64,000 bases of DNA, taken from positions 1 to 64,000 of the forward strand of contig NZ_JACVOS010000007.1 in NCBI RefSeq assembly GCF_018882335.1, read 5' to 3'. Of the stretch, positions 47,392-57,079 are shown piece by piece. Made by a program: the position numbers and the translations under genes. The stretch comes from Polynucleobacter sp. AM-25C3. GTDB taxonomy: Bacteria; Pseudomonadota; Gammaproteobacteria; Burkholderiales; Burkholderiaceae. The first letter of the stretch is position 1. Each line of letters starts with the position of its first letter. The notes beneath the pieces were generated by a model that searched no databases, was not told where the DNA came from, and saw only the letters and a list, made by a program, of their open reading frames with translations.

Positions 47392-47886
47392 ATGACTACA
47401 AACCTATCTTTTCTCCGTTATCTAGCTATTGCAATCATTGCGCTATTACTAGACCAACTGAGCAAATGGTCAGCCTTGAGCAATTTGCAGTTGGGAGTGC
47501 CTAAACCTGTTTTGCCATTTATGAATTGGCTCCTATTATTTAATCCAGGGGCAGCGTTTTCATTTTTAGCGCAGGGATCTGGCTGGCAGCGCTGGTTCTT
47601 CACCATCCTTGGCCTAGCAGCTTCTGCTTATATTATTTGGCTGCTGCACAAGAGCTTGGGCGACAAAATGCTCTGCTGGGCTCTTAGTCTGATCCTGGGT
47701 GGCGCACTAGGCAATGTCCTCGATCGCATCATGTATGGCGCTGTAGTGGACTTTATTGACCTACATTACGCCAACTGGCATTGGCCAGCCTTCAATATTG
47801 CTGATAGCGCTATTTGTATTGGTGCAGCCCTCATTATTTGGGGCGAGCTACGCAAGTCATTTGGCAAAACCTCCCAATCCCTTTAA
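47392..47886 (+). CDS. lspA: Lipoprotein signal peptidase (signal peptidase II)
   Basis: LspA cleaves prolipoprotein signal peptides in the inner membrane. The 164-residue protein has four hydrophobic segments and the two catalytic aspartates, in GNVLDRIMYGAVVDFIDLH and FNIADSAICIGAAL. Length and arrangement are normal. It lies 30 nt after ileS and 9 nt before coaBC. Confidence 0.96.
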   Translation: MTTNLSFLRYLAIAIIALLLDQLSKWSALSNLQLGVPKPVLPFMNWLLLFNPGAAFSFLAQGSGWQRWFFTILGLAASAYIIWLLHKSLGDKMLCWALSLILGGALGNVLDRIMYGAVVDFIDLHYANWHWPAFNIADSAICIGAALIIWGELRKSFGKTSQSL

Positions 47887-47895
47887 GCTGGCGCC

Positions 47896-49107
47896 ATGCA
47901 ATCACTTTTAAATAAGAAAATCGTTCTAGGCATTTCTGGTGGCATTGCAGCCTATAAGTCTGCCGAGCTAGCGCGCCAGTTGATGCAAGAGGGTGCCAGC
48001 GTCCAAGTAGTGATGACAGAAGCTGCTCAGCAGTTTGTGACGCCAGTCACCATGCAAGCACTCACAGGCAATCCGGTTTACACCAGTCAGTGGGATAGCA
48101 GCATTGCCAACAATATGGCCCACATTGAACTTTCCAGAGCGGCCGATGCAATTTTGATTGCCCCAGCAAGTGCCGATCTCATGGCAAAGCTTTCTTTAGG
48201 TTTGGCTGATGATTTGCTAAGCACGCTGTGCCTAGCAAGAGATTGCCCGCTCCTATTAGCACCGGCAATGAACAAACAAATGTGGGAGCATGCAGCGACA
48301 CAAAGAAGTGCGCAGCGTCTCACAGAAGATGGCGTTGCATTGCTTGGCCCAGCAAGTGGCTTTCAGGCTTGTGGTGAGGTCGGCTTTGGACGCATGCTCG
48401 AACCCGCAGAAATTACCGAGCAACTGATTGCCTTTTTTCAGAAAAAACCATTAGCGGGCAAACGGGTTCTCATTACTGCCGGCCCCACTTTTGAAGCCAT
48501 TGATCCCGTTCGCGGCATCACCAATCGCAGCTCAGGCAAGATGGGTTTTGCGATTGCGCGTGCAGCAGTTGAGGCTGGCGCAGAGGTTCACCTCATAGCC
48601 GGTCCTTGCGATCTAGATACGCCATTAGTTGCAACAGGGAAAATTACGCGTACCAATGTAGTTAGCGCTAAAGAGATGCATACAGCCACAATGCAATCTA
48701 CTGACTGCGATATTTTCTTTGCCGTTGCTGCAGTCGCTGACTGGGGCATTGCCAAACCAGCTAAAGACAAGATTAAGCGCCAAGGTAAGCAAGCTCCAAG
48801 TTTAGAGTTTGTGGCCAACCCAGACATCCTTGCCGATGTTGCCAAGACGGTTAAAACCAAAGGCGGTAAGTTACACCCATACTGCGTTGGCTTTGCAGCA
48901 GAATCTACCGATCTCCAAAAACATGCTGAAGAGAAGCGTAAACGCAAAGGCATTCCGATGGTCGTCGGCAATATTGGCCCAGATACTTTTGGTAGCGACC
49001 TCAACCAACTCCTCATCATTGATGAAGGCGGTAGCAAGAAAATTGCTAAGGCGGAAAAGCTCCAGCTTGCACGTCAGCTCATCCTGCTAGTCGCAAAAAA
49101 AATCTAA
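47896..49107 (+). CDS. coaBC: Bifunctional phosphopantothenoylcysteine decarboxylase/synthetase
   Basis: CoaBC performs two steps of coenzyme A synthesis. The N-terminal FMN-dependent decarboxylase has [18 protein letters not shown] and the PAMNKQMW substrate loop. The C-terminal synthetase has [19 protein letters not shown]. The 403 residues match the usual fused enzyme. It lies between lspA and dut; the coaBC-dut pair is widely conserved. Confidence 0.97.
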   Translation: MQSLLNKKIVLGISGGIAAYKSAELARQLMQEGASVQVVMTEAAQQFVTPVTMQALTGNPVYTSQWDSSIANNMAHIELSRAADAILIAPASADLMAKLSLGLADDLLSTLCLARDCPLLLAPAMNKQMWEHAATQRSAQRLTEDGVALLGPASGFQACGEVGFGRMLEPAEITEQLIAFFQKKPLAGKRVLITAGPTFEAIDPVRGITNRSSGKMGFAIARAAVEAGAEVHLIAGPCDLDTPLVATGKITRTNVVSAKEMHTATMQSTDCDIFFAVAAVADWGIAKPAKDKIKRQGKQAPSLEFVANPDILADVAKTVKTKGGKLHPYCVGFAAESTDLQKHAEEKRKRKGIPMVVGNIGPDTFGSDLNQLLIIDEGGSKKIAKAEKLQLARQLILLVAKKI

Positions 49108-49158
49108 TCTCTTTCTCGCTTTCATTTCAATTATTTCTATCTCGCTTTAGGAACTTCC

Positions 49159-49608
49159 ATGCAACAACTTCAAGTCAAAATTCTCGATGAGCGTATGCGC
49201 GATCAATTACCAGCATACGGCACTCCTGGTAGCGCAGGCTTAGATTTACGCGCTTGCATTGATGAGATCATTGAAATTGCGCCAGGACAGACAGTGCTCG
49301 TACCGACAGGCTTAGCAATCTACGTAGAAGATCCGAGATATGCAGCATTCATCCTCCCGCGCTCTGGCCTAGGCCATAAGCATGGCATCGTACTGGGGAA
49401 CCTTGTAGGGCTAATTGATTCGGATTACCAAGGTCAACTGATGGTGAGCACATGGAATCGTGGCTCCGCGGCATTTAAGCTCGAGCCAATGGAACGCTTG
49501 GCTCAGCTGGTGGTGATGCCTGTACAACAAGTAGAGCTCAAGGTGGTTGAAGAGTTCACAGAGAGTAGTCGTGGGGCCAGCGGGTTTGGAAGTACCGGCC
49601 GAGGCTAA
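49159..49608 (+). CDS. dut: dUTP diphosphatase
   Basis: Trimeric dUTPase hydrolyses dUTP to dUMP and keeps uracil out of DNA. Motifs are visible: [10 protein letters not shown] (1), [10 protein letters not shown] (2), [11 protein letters not shown] (3) and the C-terminal [12 protein letters not shown] (5) that closes over the active site. AGGA precedes the ATG. It ends the ribF-ileS-lspA-coaBC-dut run. Confidence 0.98.
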   Translation: MQQLQVKILDERMRDQLPAYGTPGSAGLDLRACIDEIIEIAPGQTVLVPTGLAIYVEDPRYAAFILPRSGLGHKHGIVLGNLVGLIDSDYQGQLMVSTWNRGSAAFKLEPMERLAQLVVMPVQQVELKVVEEFTESSRGASGFGSTGRG

Positions 49609-49648
49609 GCAAGAGCCATAAAGCCATACTGAATTAATCTCGTTGCTC

Positions 49649-49682
49649 AAAAGAAAAACCACCCTCAGGTGGTTTTTCTTTT
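49649..49682. terminator. Bidirectional terminator between dut and clpA
   Basis: A perfect 15-bp stem, left arm 49649-49663 and right arm 49668-49682, with the 4-nt loop CTCA. A-rich and T-rich stem ends give a T-run in both directions, so it can end dut and the convergent clpS-clpA transcript. Confidence 0.9.
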
Positions 49683-49711
49683 CCATCAAACGCTTATACA
49701 GCTATTGAAAT

Positions 49712-52018
49712 TTAAATTTCCTCAACTGGTGCAACATCAGCCTTGGGTGCCTTGCCGGTAAGGGCTGGAGCATCAAACTCTAGCTGCACCTTGCCATCAG
49801 CATCGATGTCGACATCTACATGACCACCCTGAGCCAATTTACCAAATAGCAATTCGTCAGCGAGCGCTTTGCGAACGGTGTCTTGAATAATGCGCTGCAT
49901 TGGTCTTGCGCCCATGAGAGGATCAAAGCCATGCTTAGCAAGATGTGCGCGCAATGCGGAGCTAAACGTTGCATCCACCTTCTTCTCGTGTAGTTGTTCT
50001 TCTAGTTGCATCAAGAACTTATCAACTACGCGCATGATGATGCTTTCATCAAGTGCTTTGAAGGAGACAATCGCATCTAAACGGTTGCGGAACTCTGGCG
50101 TGAAGAACTTCTTAATATCCGCCATCTCATCACCAGACTCACGCGCATTGGTAAAGCCGATAGTGGACTTCTGCATCGCTTCGGCACCAGCATTGGTTGT
50201 CATGATGATGATGACATTACGGAAATCCGTCTTACGACCATTGTTATCCGTGAGGGTACCGTGATCCATTACCTGCAAGAGAATATTGAAAATATCTGGA
50301 TGTGCTTTTTCAATCTCATCAAGCAAGAGAACGCAATGCGGTTTCTTGCTGACGGCCTCAGTTAACAAGCCGCCTTGATCAAAGCCAACGTAGCCAGGAG
50401 GCGCGCCAATTAAACGGCTGACTGCATGACGCTCCATGTACTCAGACATATCAAAGCGGAGAAGCTCAATCCCCAAAATATATGCAAGCTGTTTGGCAAC
50501 TTCAGTTTTACCAACACCAGTTGGGCCTGAGAACAAGAAGGAACCAATCGGTCTATCAATCTTGCCAAGACCAGCACGAGTCATCTTGATAGCACTGGCC
50601 AATGCCTCAATTGCAGGATCCTGCCCAAACACCACGCTCTTAATGTCGCGATCGAGCGTTTGCAACTTGCTGCGATCATCCACAGTGACGGACTGTGGCG
50701 GTATTCGGGCGATCTTCGCTACGATCTCCTCAATCTCTGGACGACCAATGGTTTTCTTCTGCTTGGATTTGGGCAAAATGCGCTGAGCGGCACCAGCCTC
50801 ATCAATCACATCAATTGCCTTATCTGGCAAATGACGATCATTAATGTAGCGCGCAGAAAGCTCGGCGGCCGCTACCAAAGCGGCGGCGGCATATTTAACG
50901 CCGTGGTGCTCCTCAAAGCGAGACTTGAGGCCACGCAGGATTTGTACAGTCTGATCAACGGTTGGCTCAACGACATCCACCTTCTGGAATCGACGTGACA
51001 AGGCCGCATCTTTTTCAAAAATGCCGCGGTACTCAGTAAAGGTGGTTGCGCCAATGCATTTGAGCTGACCATTCGACAAAGCAGGCTTGAGTAAGTTGCT
51101 TGCATCTAATGTGCCACCAGAAGCAGCGCCCGCACCGATCAAGGTATGAATTTCATCAATAAATAAGACGCCATGGGCACTATCTTTTAAAGACTTGAGA
51201 ACGCTTTTCAAGCGTTGCTCAAAATCTCCACGGTACTTAGTGCCCGCCAATAGCGTGCCCATGTCCAATGAATAGACTGTGGCATCAGCCAAAATCTCTG
51301 GTACATCACCCTTAACAATGCGCCATGCTAGACCTTCAGCAATTGCAGTCTTACCAACGCCCGCCTCACCCACCAATAAGGGATTATTTTTGCGACGACG
51401 GCAAAGCACCTGAATGACTCGCTCGACTTCGCTATCGCGCCCGATTAGCGGATCAATTTTGCCTTGCTTGGCTAAGACATTGAGGTTCTGGGTGTATTGC
51501 TCTAAAGGACTCTCTTTGCCACTTGAGCCAGCCTCTTCAGTCTCTTGAGCAGATTCAGCAGGTTTCACATGCTCGGTTTGATCTTTGCGCACACCATGAC
51601 TAATAAAGTTCACTACATCTAAACGAGTTACACCTTGCTGCTGCAAGAAGTAAACCGCATGAGAATCTTTTTCACCAAAGATAGCAACGAGCACATTCGC
51701 TCCAGTGACTTCTTTCTTACCATTCGATGTGGATTGCACATGCATGATGGCGCGTTGAATCACACGCTGGAAGCCTAAGGTTGGCTGCGTATCGACTTCA
51801 TCATTACCGGGGACAACTGGGGTATTGTCATTAATAAAATTTTTGAGCTGTGCGCGAAGCTCAGCAATATTGACGGCGCAGGCTTTTAAGACCTCCACTG
51901 CAGTTGCGTTATCCAACAAAGCAGCAAGCAAATGCTCGACCGTAATAAATTCATGTCTTGAAGCTCGCGCATCAACAAACGCCATGTGCAAACTGACTTC
52001 TAGTTCCTGGGCAATCAT
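49712..52018 (-). CDS. clpA: ATP-dependent Clp protease ATPase subunit ClpA
   Basis: ClpA unfolds substrates, including N-degron proteins brought by ClpS, and feeds them to ClpP. An N-terminal Clp-N repeat domain is followed by two AAA+ modules: Walker [15 protein letters not shown] and [13 protein letters not shown] in D1, [14 protein letters not shown] and [15 protein letters not shown] in D2. ATG at 52018 (MIAQELE) is preceded by GGAGG and overlaps the clpS stop as ATGA, giving 768 residues. clpP is not in this window. Confidence 0.97.
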   Translation of the reverse strand: MIAQELEVSLHMAFVDARASRHEFITVEHLLAALLDNATAVEVLKACAVNIAELRAQLKNFINDNTPVVPGNDEVDTQPTLGFQRVIQRAIMHVQSTSNGKKEVTGANVLVAIFGEKDSHAVYFLQQQGVTRLDVVNFISHGVRKDQTEHVKPAESAQETEEAGSSGKESPLEQYTQNLNVLAKQGKIDPLIGRDSEVERVIQVLCRRRKNNPLLVGEAGVGKTAIAEGLAWRIVKGDVPEILADATVYSLDMGTLLAGTKYRGDFEQRLKSVLKSLKDSAHGVLFIDEIHTLIGAGAASGGTLDASNLLKPALSNGQLKCIGATTFTEYRGIFEKDAALSRRFQKVDVVEPTVDQTVQILRGLKSRFEEHHGVKYAAAALVAAAELSARYINDRHLPDKAIDVIDEAGAAQRILPKSKQKKTIGRPEIEEIVAKIARIPPQSVTVDDRSKLQTLDRDIKSVVFGQDPAIEALASAIKMTRAGLGKIDRPIGSFLFSGPTGVGKTEVAKQLAYILGIELLRFDMSEYMERHAVSRLIGAPPGYVGFDQGGLLTEAVSKKPHCVLLLDEIEKAHPDIFNILLQVMDHGTLTDNNGRKTDFRNVIIIMTTNAGAEAMQKSTIGFTNARESGDEMADIKKFFTPEFRNRLDAIVSFKALDESIIMRVVDKFLMQLEEQLHEKKVDATFSSALRAHLAKHGFDPLMGARPMQRIIQDTVRKALADELLFGKLAQGGHVDVDIDADGKVQLEFDAPALTGKAPKADVAPVEEI

Positions 52019-52362
52019 GCTTCCTCCATAGTGCACTGTAGTGGGTGACCCGCTTCGCGGGAGAGCTCGATAACTTGATGCACTTTTGTTGCCGCAACAT
52101 CACGTGTAAATACACCGCAAATGCCTTTACCAACCAAATGAACCTGCAACATGATCCGTGTAGCCGTCTCATGATCTTTATTAAAATACTCCTGAATCAC
52201 CATCACCACAAATTCCATTGGCGTGTAATCGTCATTCAATAGTAAAACTTTATACATCGAAGGCGCCTTTAATTTCTCGGCCTGCTTTTCGAGAAGAATG
52301 GTGTCCTCAATGTGGGGGTTGCCTGGACTGCCAACCGTCGGATTTTTCGTTGTACGACTCAT
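52015..52362 (-). CDS. clpS: ATP-dependent Clp protease adaptor ClpS
   Basis: ClpS recognises N-terminal degradation signals and delivers the proteins to ClpA. The core [20 protein letters not shown] binds ClpA and the N-degron; [16 protein letters not shown] completes the pocket. ATG at 52362 (MSRTTKN) gives 115 residues. An ATG three codons upstream (52371) is also possible, particularly because TATATC about 10 nt before it could be a -10. The gene overlaps clpA by 4 nt. Confidence 0.96.
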   Translation of the reverse strand: MSRTTKNPTVGSPGNPHIEDTILLEKQAEKLKAPSMYKVLLLNDDYTPMEFVVMVIQEYFNKDHETATRIMLQVHLVGKGICGVFTRDVAATKVHQVIELSREAGHPLQCTMEEA

Positions 52363-52507
52363 GAGAAACATTCTAAACACAGATATATAAATTTGGATTT
52401 GAGGGCTTTGTTGCAAAAAACCATCAAGAAAGGCCTCTTAACCCCATATTGGGGCATTTTTCGATAAAAAAAGGGGTCTTTACAAGTAACTATCTTTGCC
52501 CAACCCC

Positions 52508-52536
52508 TTGACACCCCACCATAAAGGGCAAACAAT
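52508..52536 (+). promoter_or_regulatory. Promoter of the cold-shock gene
   Basis: TTGACA (52508-52513) and AACAAT (52531-52536) are separated by 17 bp, the best sigma-70 match in the window. The transcript would have a leader of about 105 nt before the cold-shock ATG, as is typical of cspA-type mRNAs whose 5' leader controls cold-inducible translation. Confidence 0.6.
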
Positions 52537-52647
52537 CAGGGGGGTAGGCTTTATTTAAAGTCCTATTTAGGCGTGTTGTAGAGCGAGACTGATTAAAAAG
52601 TATTCACCCTCATCACGGTTGTTTTAAGTTTATGTAATGGAGTTCGC

Positions 52648-52851
52648 ATGGCGACCGGAATTGTTAAGTGGTTCAATGATGCAAAAGGTTTTGGCTTTAT
52701 CAAACCTGATGATGGTGAAGAAGAGTTGTTTGCGCATTTCAGCGCAATCACAATGCCTGGGTTCAAAACCCTCAAGGAAAACCAAAAGGTAACGTTTGAT
52801 ATTACCCAAGGCCCTAAAGGCAAACAAGCTACTAATATCCAAGCAGCTTAA
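52648..52851 (+). CDS. Cold-shock domain protein (CspA family)
   Basis: A 67-residue single cold-shock domain. The RNA-binding motifs are KGFGFI and LFAHFSAI. It binds single-stranded nucleic acid and acts as an RNA chaperone; whether it is cold-induced is not shown. GGAG lies just before the ATG. The gene stands alone, with its own promoter and terminator, divergent from clpS. Confidence 0.97.
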   Translation: MATGIVKWFNDAKGFGFIKPDDGEEELFAHFSAITMPGFKTLKENQKVTFDITQGPKGKQATNIQAA

Positions 52852-52870
52852 TCTGCTTTAGATCATTATT

Positions 52871-52903
52871 AAAAACCCAGGACTTGTTCCTGGGTTTTTT
52901 TTC
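52871..52903 (+). terminator. Terminator after the cold-shock gene
   Basis: AAAAACCCAGGA (52871-52882) pairs with TCCTGGGTTTTT (52888-52899) around a 5-nt loop, followed by TTTCG. Strong rho-independent terminator. Confidence 0.92.
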
Positions 52904-52973
52904 GTCTGCATTTTCTGACTTCATTAGCCCTGCCTTAGAATTACCCTCACCCACACATACCAATTAAAACACT

Positions 52974-53429
52974 ATGCGTTTACCCAACATCAAACTATTC
53001 ACCTCCTCACTTGCAGTGATCGCCAGCATCTTTTCAGCCGTTGCTTTTGCACAGCAAAATGTTGGTCTACCAACCATTGAACTCAAGGCTGGAATCTACC
53101 GCATTCAGGCGGAAATAGCTGATACGCCAAAGGCGCGTGAAGTTGGGCTCATGAATCGCACCAGCATGCCAACAAATTCAGGGATGCTCTTTATCTTCGA
53201 GCAAAAGGCAGGCCATTGCTTTTGGATGAACAACACCAAGATTCCACTGTCGATTGCCTTCATTGCCGATGACGGCAAGATCGTCAACATCGAAGAGATG
53301 CAAGCGGAGACTACCAACAACCACTGCCCTAAAGCGGCTGTGCGTTATGCGCTTGAGATGAATAAGCAATGGTTCTCAGAAAGGGTGATTGTGCCAGGCA
53401 CAATCATTCAGGGCTTACCCAAGAAATAA
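52974..53429 (+). CDS. Secreted DUF192 family protein
   Basis: A 151-residue protein with an N-terminal signal peptide (residues about 8-27, ending AVAFAQ). The rest is a DUF192 domain, with RTSMPTNSGMLFIFEQ, CFWMNNTKIPLSIAFI and YALEMNKQWF. The function of the family is unknown. It is probably periplasmic. It is single, between the cold-shock terminator and another terminator. Confidence 0.9.
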   Translation: MRLPNIKLFTSSLAVIASIFSAVAFAQQNVGLPTIELKAGIYRIQAEIADTPKAREVGLMNRTSMPTNSGMLFIFEQKAGHCFWMNNTKIPLSIAFIADDGKIVNIEEMQAETTNNHCPKAAVRYALEMNKQWFSERVIVPGTIIQGLPKK

Positions 53430-53459
53430 AAGGCTGCCTGCCCGTAGTCATAAAACAAA

Positions 53460-53490
53460 AAACGCAGACCTCAGTCTGCGTTTGCTTTTG
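53460..53490. terminator. Terminator between DUF192 gene and ppnP
   Basis: AAACGCAGAC (53460-53469) and GTCTGCGTTT (53474-53483) form a 10-bp stem with a 4-nt loop, followed by GCTTTTG. The left side is A-rich, so it probably serves the convergent ppnP as well. Confidence 0.8.
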
Positions 53491-53527
53491 GGCGCAAGAG
53501 AAATTATCCCCTTGCTAATAAACTCAA

Positions 53528-53833
53528 TTATTCAAAGTGACAAACATAGTGCACTGGAGACTCGGCACGGATGATGAAATAACCACCCTTCTCCACTTCC
53601 CAGCTTTGACCGGCCTTGAACTCAACTTCTGGAGCACCGTTAATACTAACAAAAGCATTGCCATCGACCACCTCCATGATCTCTTTAGTACTCAGGTCAA
53701 AACGCAAAGTGCTTGGCAACACTACACCAACAGACTTACGAATACCATTTGGCAAAGTTACGGTATGGGATACACACTTGCCATCGAAAAATACATTGGC
53801 TTTTTTGCCTACAGATACTTGATCAAATTGCAT
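53528..53833 (-). CDS. ppnP: Pyrimidine/purine nucleoside phosphorylase PpnP
   Basis: A 101-residue cupin-like protein that matches the YaiE/DUF1255 family throughout, for example GIRKSVGVVLPSTLRFDLST and GQSWEVEKGGYFII. E. coli PpnP phosphorolyses several nucleosides. It follows argG by 45 nt on the same strand and may be on the argF-argG transcript. Confidence 0.92.
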   Translation of the reverse strand: MQFDQVSVGKKANVFFDGKCVSHTVTLPNGIRKSVGVVLPSTLRFDLSTKEIMEVVDGNAFVSINGAPEVEFKAGQSWEVEKGGYFIIRAESPVHYVCHFE

Positions 53834-53878
53834 CTTTATTCTTTCTAATTTGAATTACTAGCTTGTTGTTTGTCTAAA

Positions 53879-55108
53879 TTATTTGGCACGCTTGCGTCTT
53901 GCAGTTTCAGCAATCCGCATACGTAAAGCATTGAGCTTAATAAATCCACCGGCATCCGCTTGGTTATAAGCACCGCCGTCATCATCAAAGGTGGCGATTG
54001 TCTGATCAAACAAAGTATTCGCCGAGTCACGTGAGATCACCGATACAGATCCTTTGTAAAGCTTCAGACGCACAACACCATTGACCATCTGTTGCGTGTG
54101 ATCGATCAAGGTTTGCAGAGCCAGACGCTCTGGCGCCCACCATAAACCGTTGTAGATCAAGCTGGCGTAGCGTGGCATCAAATCATCTTTAAGGTGAGCT
54201 ACTTCACGATCCAAAGTAATACTCTCAATACCGCGGTGCGCTTTTAACAAAATAGTGCCGCCAGGGGTTTCATAACAGCCACGGCTCTTCATGCCAACAA
54301 AGCGGTTCTCGACTAAGTCAAGACGACCAATGCCATGCATGCCACCGATGCGATTGAGCTCAGCCAATAACTCATGCGGCTTGTAAGCTTTGCCATTAAT
54401 TGCCACTGGATCACCAGCGCGGAATTCAATTTCAATAATTTCTGGGGCGTCAGGAGCCTTCTCGGGAGATACCGTCCAACGCCACATCGATTCTTCTGCC
54501 TCCGCATTCGGGTTCTCGAGGTGACGACCTTCGTAGCTGATATGCAAGAGATTGGCATCCATTGAATAAGGTGACCCGCCCTGCTTATGCTTCATCTCAA
54601 CTGGAATGCCATGCTTTTCTGCATAGGCCATCAATTTTTCACGAGAGAGGAGATCCCACTCACGCCAGGGAGCAATTACTTTGATTCCTGGCTCGAGTGC
54701 GTAGTAACCCAGCTCAAAACGTACCTGGTCATTACCTTTGCCAGTCGCACCATGCGATACAGAGTCCGCACCAGTCTGACGAGCAATCTCAATTTGACGC
54801 TTGGCAATCAATGGACGCGCGATGGAAGTGCCTAACAGGTACTCGCCCTCATAAATGGTATTGGCGCGGAACATAGGAAATACAAAGTCGCGCACAAACT
54901 CTTCACGCAAGTCATCAATAAAAATGTTTTCTGGCTTGATGCCGAACTGCAAGGCTTTAGCACGCGCTGGCTCAAGTTCCTCACCCTGACCCAAGTCAGC
55001 AGTAAAAGTAACAATCTCGCATTGATAGGTATCTTGAAGCCACTTCAAGATTACACTGGTATCAAGACCACCGGAATACGCTAGAACTACTTTTTTAATA
55101 TCAGACAT
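53879..55108 (-). CDS. argG: Argininosuccinate synthase
   Basis: ArgG joins citrulline and aspartate using ATP to make argininosuccinate. The N-type ATP pyrophosphatase loop [16 protein letters not shown] is at residues 9-24, and [20 protein letters not shown] lies further on. The 409 residues are normal. It is 60 nt after argF, so the two consecutive steps of arginine synthesis are adjacent. argH is not in this window. Confidence 0.98.
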   Translation of the reverse strand: MSDIKKVVLAYSGGLDTSVILKWLQDTYQCEIVTFTADLGQGEELEPARAKALQFGIKPENIFIDDLREEFVRDFVFPMFRANTIYEGEYLLGTSIARPLIAKRQIEIARQTGADSVSHGATGKGNDQVRFELGYYALEPGIKVIAPWREWDLLSREKLMAYAEKHGIPVEMKHKQGGSPYSMDANLLHISYEGRHLENPNAEAEESMWRWTVSPEKAPDAPEIIEIEFRAGDPVAINGKAYKPHELLAELNRIGGMHGIGRLDLVENRFVGMKSRGCYETPGGTILLKAHRGIESITLDREVAHLKDDLMPRYASLIYNGLWWAPERLALQTLIDHTQQMVNGVVRLKLYKGSVSVISRDSANTLFDQTIATFDDDGGAYNQADAGGFIKLNALRMRIAETARRKRAK

Positions 55109-55168
55109 GATTTTTATTCAATCAAAAAATTAATTAACAACTTACCAAGATAAATTACTTAAAAAAAA

Positions 55169-56116
55169 TTAATCCAAACGCCCGCAGAGCAAGTATTCCA
55201 TCAAGGCCTTTTGAACATGTAAGCGATTTTCTGCCTCTTCCCAAACAATGCTTTGAGGACCATCAATCACTTCAGCAGACACTTCTTCACCGCGATGTGC
55301 TGGCAAGCAATGCATGAACAATGCATCCGGCTTAGCCAATGCCATTAACTCTTCATCAACCATCCAGTCTTTGAAAGCAGTCATACGAGAAGTATTCTCA
55401 TCCTCATAACCCATGCTGGTCCAGACATCAGTTGTTACTAAATCAGCATCTTTGCAAGCATCCTTTGGATCAGCACAAACAGTCAGGTGTTTCAAAGCCT
55501 TTTCAGTCAATCGAGAGGCATCTAACTGATAACCGACCGGCGCAGAGAAGCGAATCTGGAAATCCAAGCATTCGGCAGCCTGGATCCAGGTGTAAGCCAT
55601 ATTGTTGGCATCACCTACCCAAGCGACTGTTTTGCCCTGGATTGGGCCGCGCGCCTCTACAAAGGTAAAGATATCGGCCAATACTTGGCAGGGGTGGTAT
55701 TCATTGGTAAGGCCATTGATGACAGGCACACGAGAATTGGCTGCAAAGCGCTCAATAATCTCTTGACCGAAGGTGCGGATCATGATGATGTCAGTCATTC
55801 TTGAAATCACCTGTGCAGCGTCCTCCACAGGCTCTCCACGACCCAGCTGGGTGTCGCGGGTGTTCAGATATACGGCATGTCCACCAAGCTGGTGTATGCC
55901 CGCCTCAAAGGAGAGGCGAGTACGAGTGGAATGCTTCTCAAAAATCATCGCCAGAGTGCGATCGTGCAAGGGATGCCAAGTCTCATAACTCTTGAACTTG
56001 GTCTTGAGCCATGCGGAGCGCTTGAGCAAATAGTCGTACTCTTCGCGTGTCAGGTCAGCAAACTGCAAGTAATGCTTAACCTGGCCAGGCACTTGAGGCT
56101 TTGCCAATGATGTCAT
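55169..56116 (-). CDS. argF: Ornithine carbamoyltransferase
   Basis: ArgF makes citrulline from ornithine and carbamoyl phosphate. The carbamoyl-phosphate motif KHSTRTRLSFE, the HPCQ loop (EYHPCQVLAD) and the ornithine loop HCLPAHRGEE are intact. ATG at 56116 (MTSLAKPQ) is chosen as closest to the usual start; an in-frame ATG 11 codons upstream (56149) cannot be excluded. It precedes argG, and a DUF3579 gene is divergent. Confidence 0.97.
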   Translation of the reverse strand: MTSLAKPQVPGQVKHYLQFADLTREEYDYLLKRSAWLKTKFKSYETWHPLHDRTLAMIFEKHSTRTRLSFEAGIHQLGGHAVYLNTRDTQLGRGEPVEDAAQVISRMTDIIMIRTFGQEIIERFAANSRVPVINGLTNEYHPCQVLADIFTFVEARGPIQGKTVAWVGDANNMAYTWIQAAECLDFQIRFSAPVGYQLDASRLTEKALKHLTVCADPKDACKDADLVTTDVWTSMGYEDENTSRMTAFKDWMVDEELMALAKPDALFMHCLPAHRGEEVSAEVIDGPQSIVWEEAENRLHVQKALMEYLLCGRLD

Positions 56117-56269
56117 TGTTGAGCTTTCTACTAGAGTTTTAGCTTGCATTTTTTGTTTGGGGCATCGAACTGCACGAAAATAGTTCCTAAAGTCATCCTA
56201 AGGCCTTCTCAGACTGTTAAGCTAGAGGGCTGAGCAACACTTATTTCTTACAACGATTTCTACGCCAAC

Positions 56270-56584
56270 TTGAACCACAAAAAGCTTTTCATTCAAGGCA
56301 TTACAACTTCTGGCAAACCTTTTCGTCCCAGTGACTGGGCCGAACGTCTTTGCGGGGTAATGGCCACTTTTCGCCCGCCAGGCGATGCTGGCGACCCCCG
56401 CTTCACTTACTCGCCCTATGTCAGACCAGTGGTAATTGCAAAAGTGAAATGCGTTGTTATTGATACCAGACTAGGAGAGCTTGATCCGAGAGCACTCGAC
56501 TTTGTCATTAACTTTGCCAAAGACAACAGCCTGCCAATCGAAGAAGCCTGCGAATTCGAACCGAATTCGCAATCCCAGTCCTAA
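56270..56584 (+). CDS. DUF3579 family protein
   Basis: A 104-residue protein whose sequence, for example FIQGITTSGKPFRPSDWAERL and YSPYVRPVV, fits DUF3579, a family of unknown function in betaproteobacteria found next to argF. The start is TTG (MNHKKLF), as no ATG or GTG lies at a sensible place in frame; there is no clear ribosome site. It is divergent from argF and convergent with rpsT. Confidence 0.85.
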   Translation: MNHKKLFIQGITTSGKPFRPSDWAERLCGVMATFRPPGDAGDPRFTYSPYVRPVVIAKVKCVVIDTRLGELDPRALDFVINFAKDNSLPIEEACEFEPNSQSQS

Positions 56585-56618
56585 AAACAAAAACCCGCCC
56601 TGATAAGGAGCGGGCTTA
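56585..56618 (-). terminator. Terminator after rpsT
   Basis: On the minus strand AAGCCCGC (56610-56617) pairs with GCGGGTT (56592-56598) and is followed by TTTGTTTTTAG. The longer T-run is on the minus side, so it mainly serves rpsT and lies just after the DUF3579 stop. Confidence 0.8.
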
Positions 56619-56659
56619 GGCCCAGATCACTCTAGAGCCTGCCTAAAACTATATAAGTC

Positions 56660-56926
56660 TTACGCTGCCATTGCCTTGATAGCTGCAGACAAACGTGACT
56701 TCTGACGTGATGCAGTATTTTTGTGAGCAATCTTCTTATCAGCAATCTTATCGATTGTTGATTGAGTTGCTGCGAACACTTTAGCTGCAGCAGCCTTGTC
56801 GCCAGTTTCAATTGCTTTACGAACTGCCTTGATGGAAGTGCGGAGCTTTGAACGCAAGCTAGAGTTGTGTTCATTCTGTTTTACTGCCTGCCGTGCGCGT
56901 TTACGCGCTTGTGCGGTATTGGCCAT
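56660..56926 (-). CDS. rpsT: 30S ribosomal protein S20
   Basis: An 88-residue, basic, three-helix protein beginning [20 protein letters not shown], typical S20. It binds 16S rRNA at the base of the 30S body. It is divergent from murJ, the conserved rpsT-murJ arrangement, with 153 bp between. A weak AAGG ribosome site is present. Confidence 0.98.
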   Translation of the reverse strand: MANTAQARKRARQAVKQNEHNSSLRSKLRTSIKAVRKAIETGDKAAAAKVFAATQSTIDKIADKKIAHKNTASRQKSRLSAAIKAMAA

Positions 56927-57079
56927 CTTTAAACCTTGCTATATAAAAAATACAAAATACGGTTAACTAAAATTCTGTGTGGGTTCGCCAAATTTGTAAG
57001 CTGACTCACCAAAACCCAAGATTTTACATTAAAGGACTAAAAAAGCCCAGCCGCTTGATAAATAGGGGAAAATTAGCCC

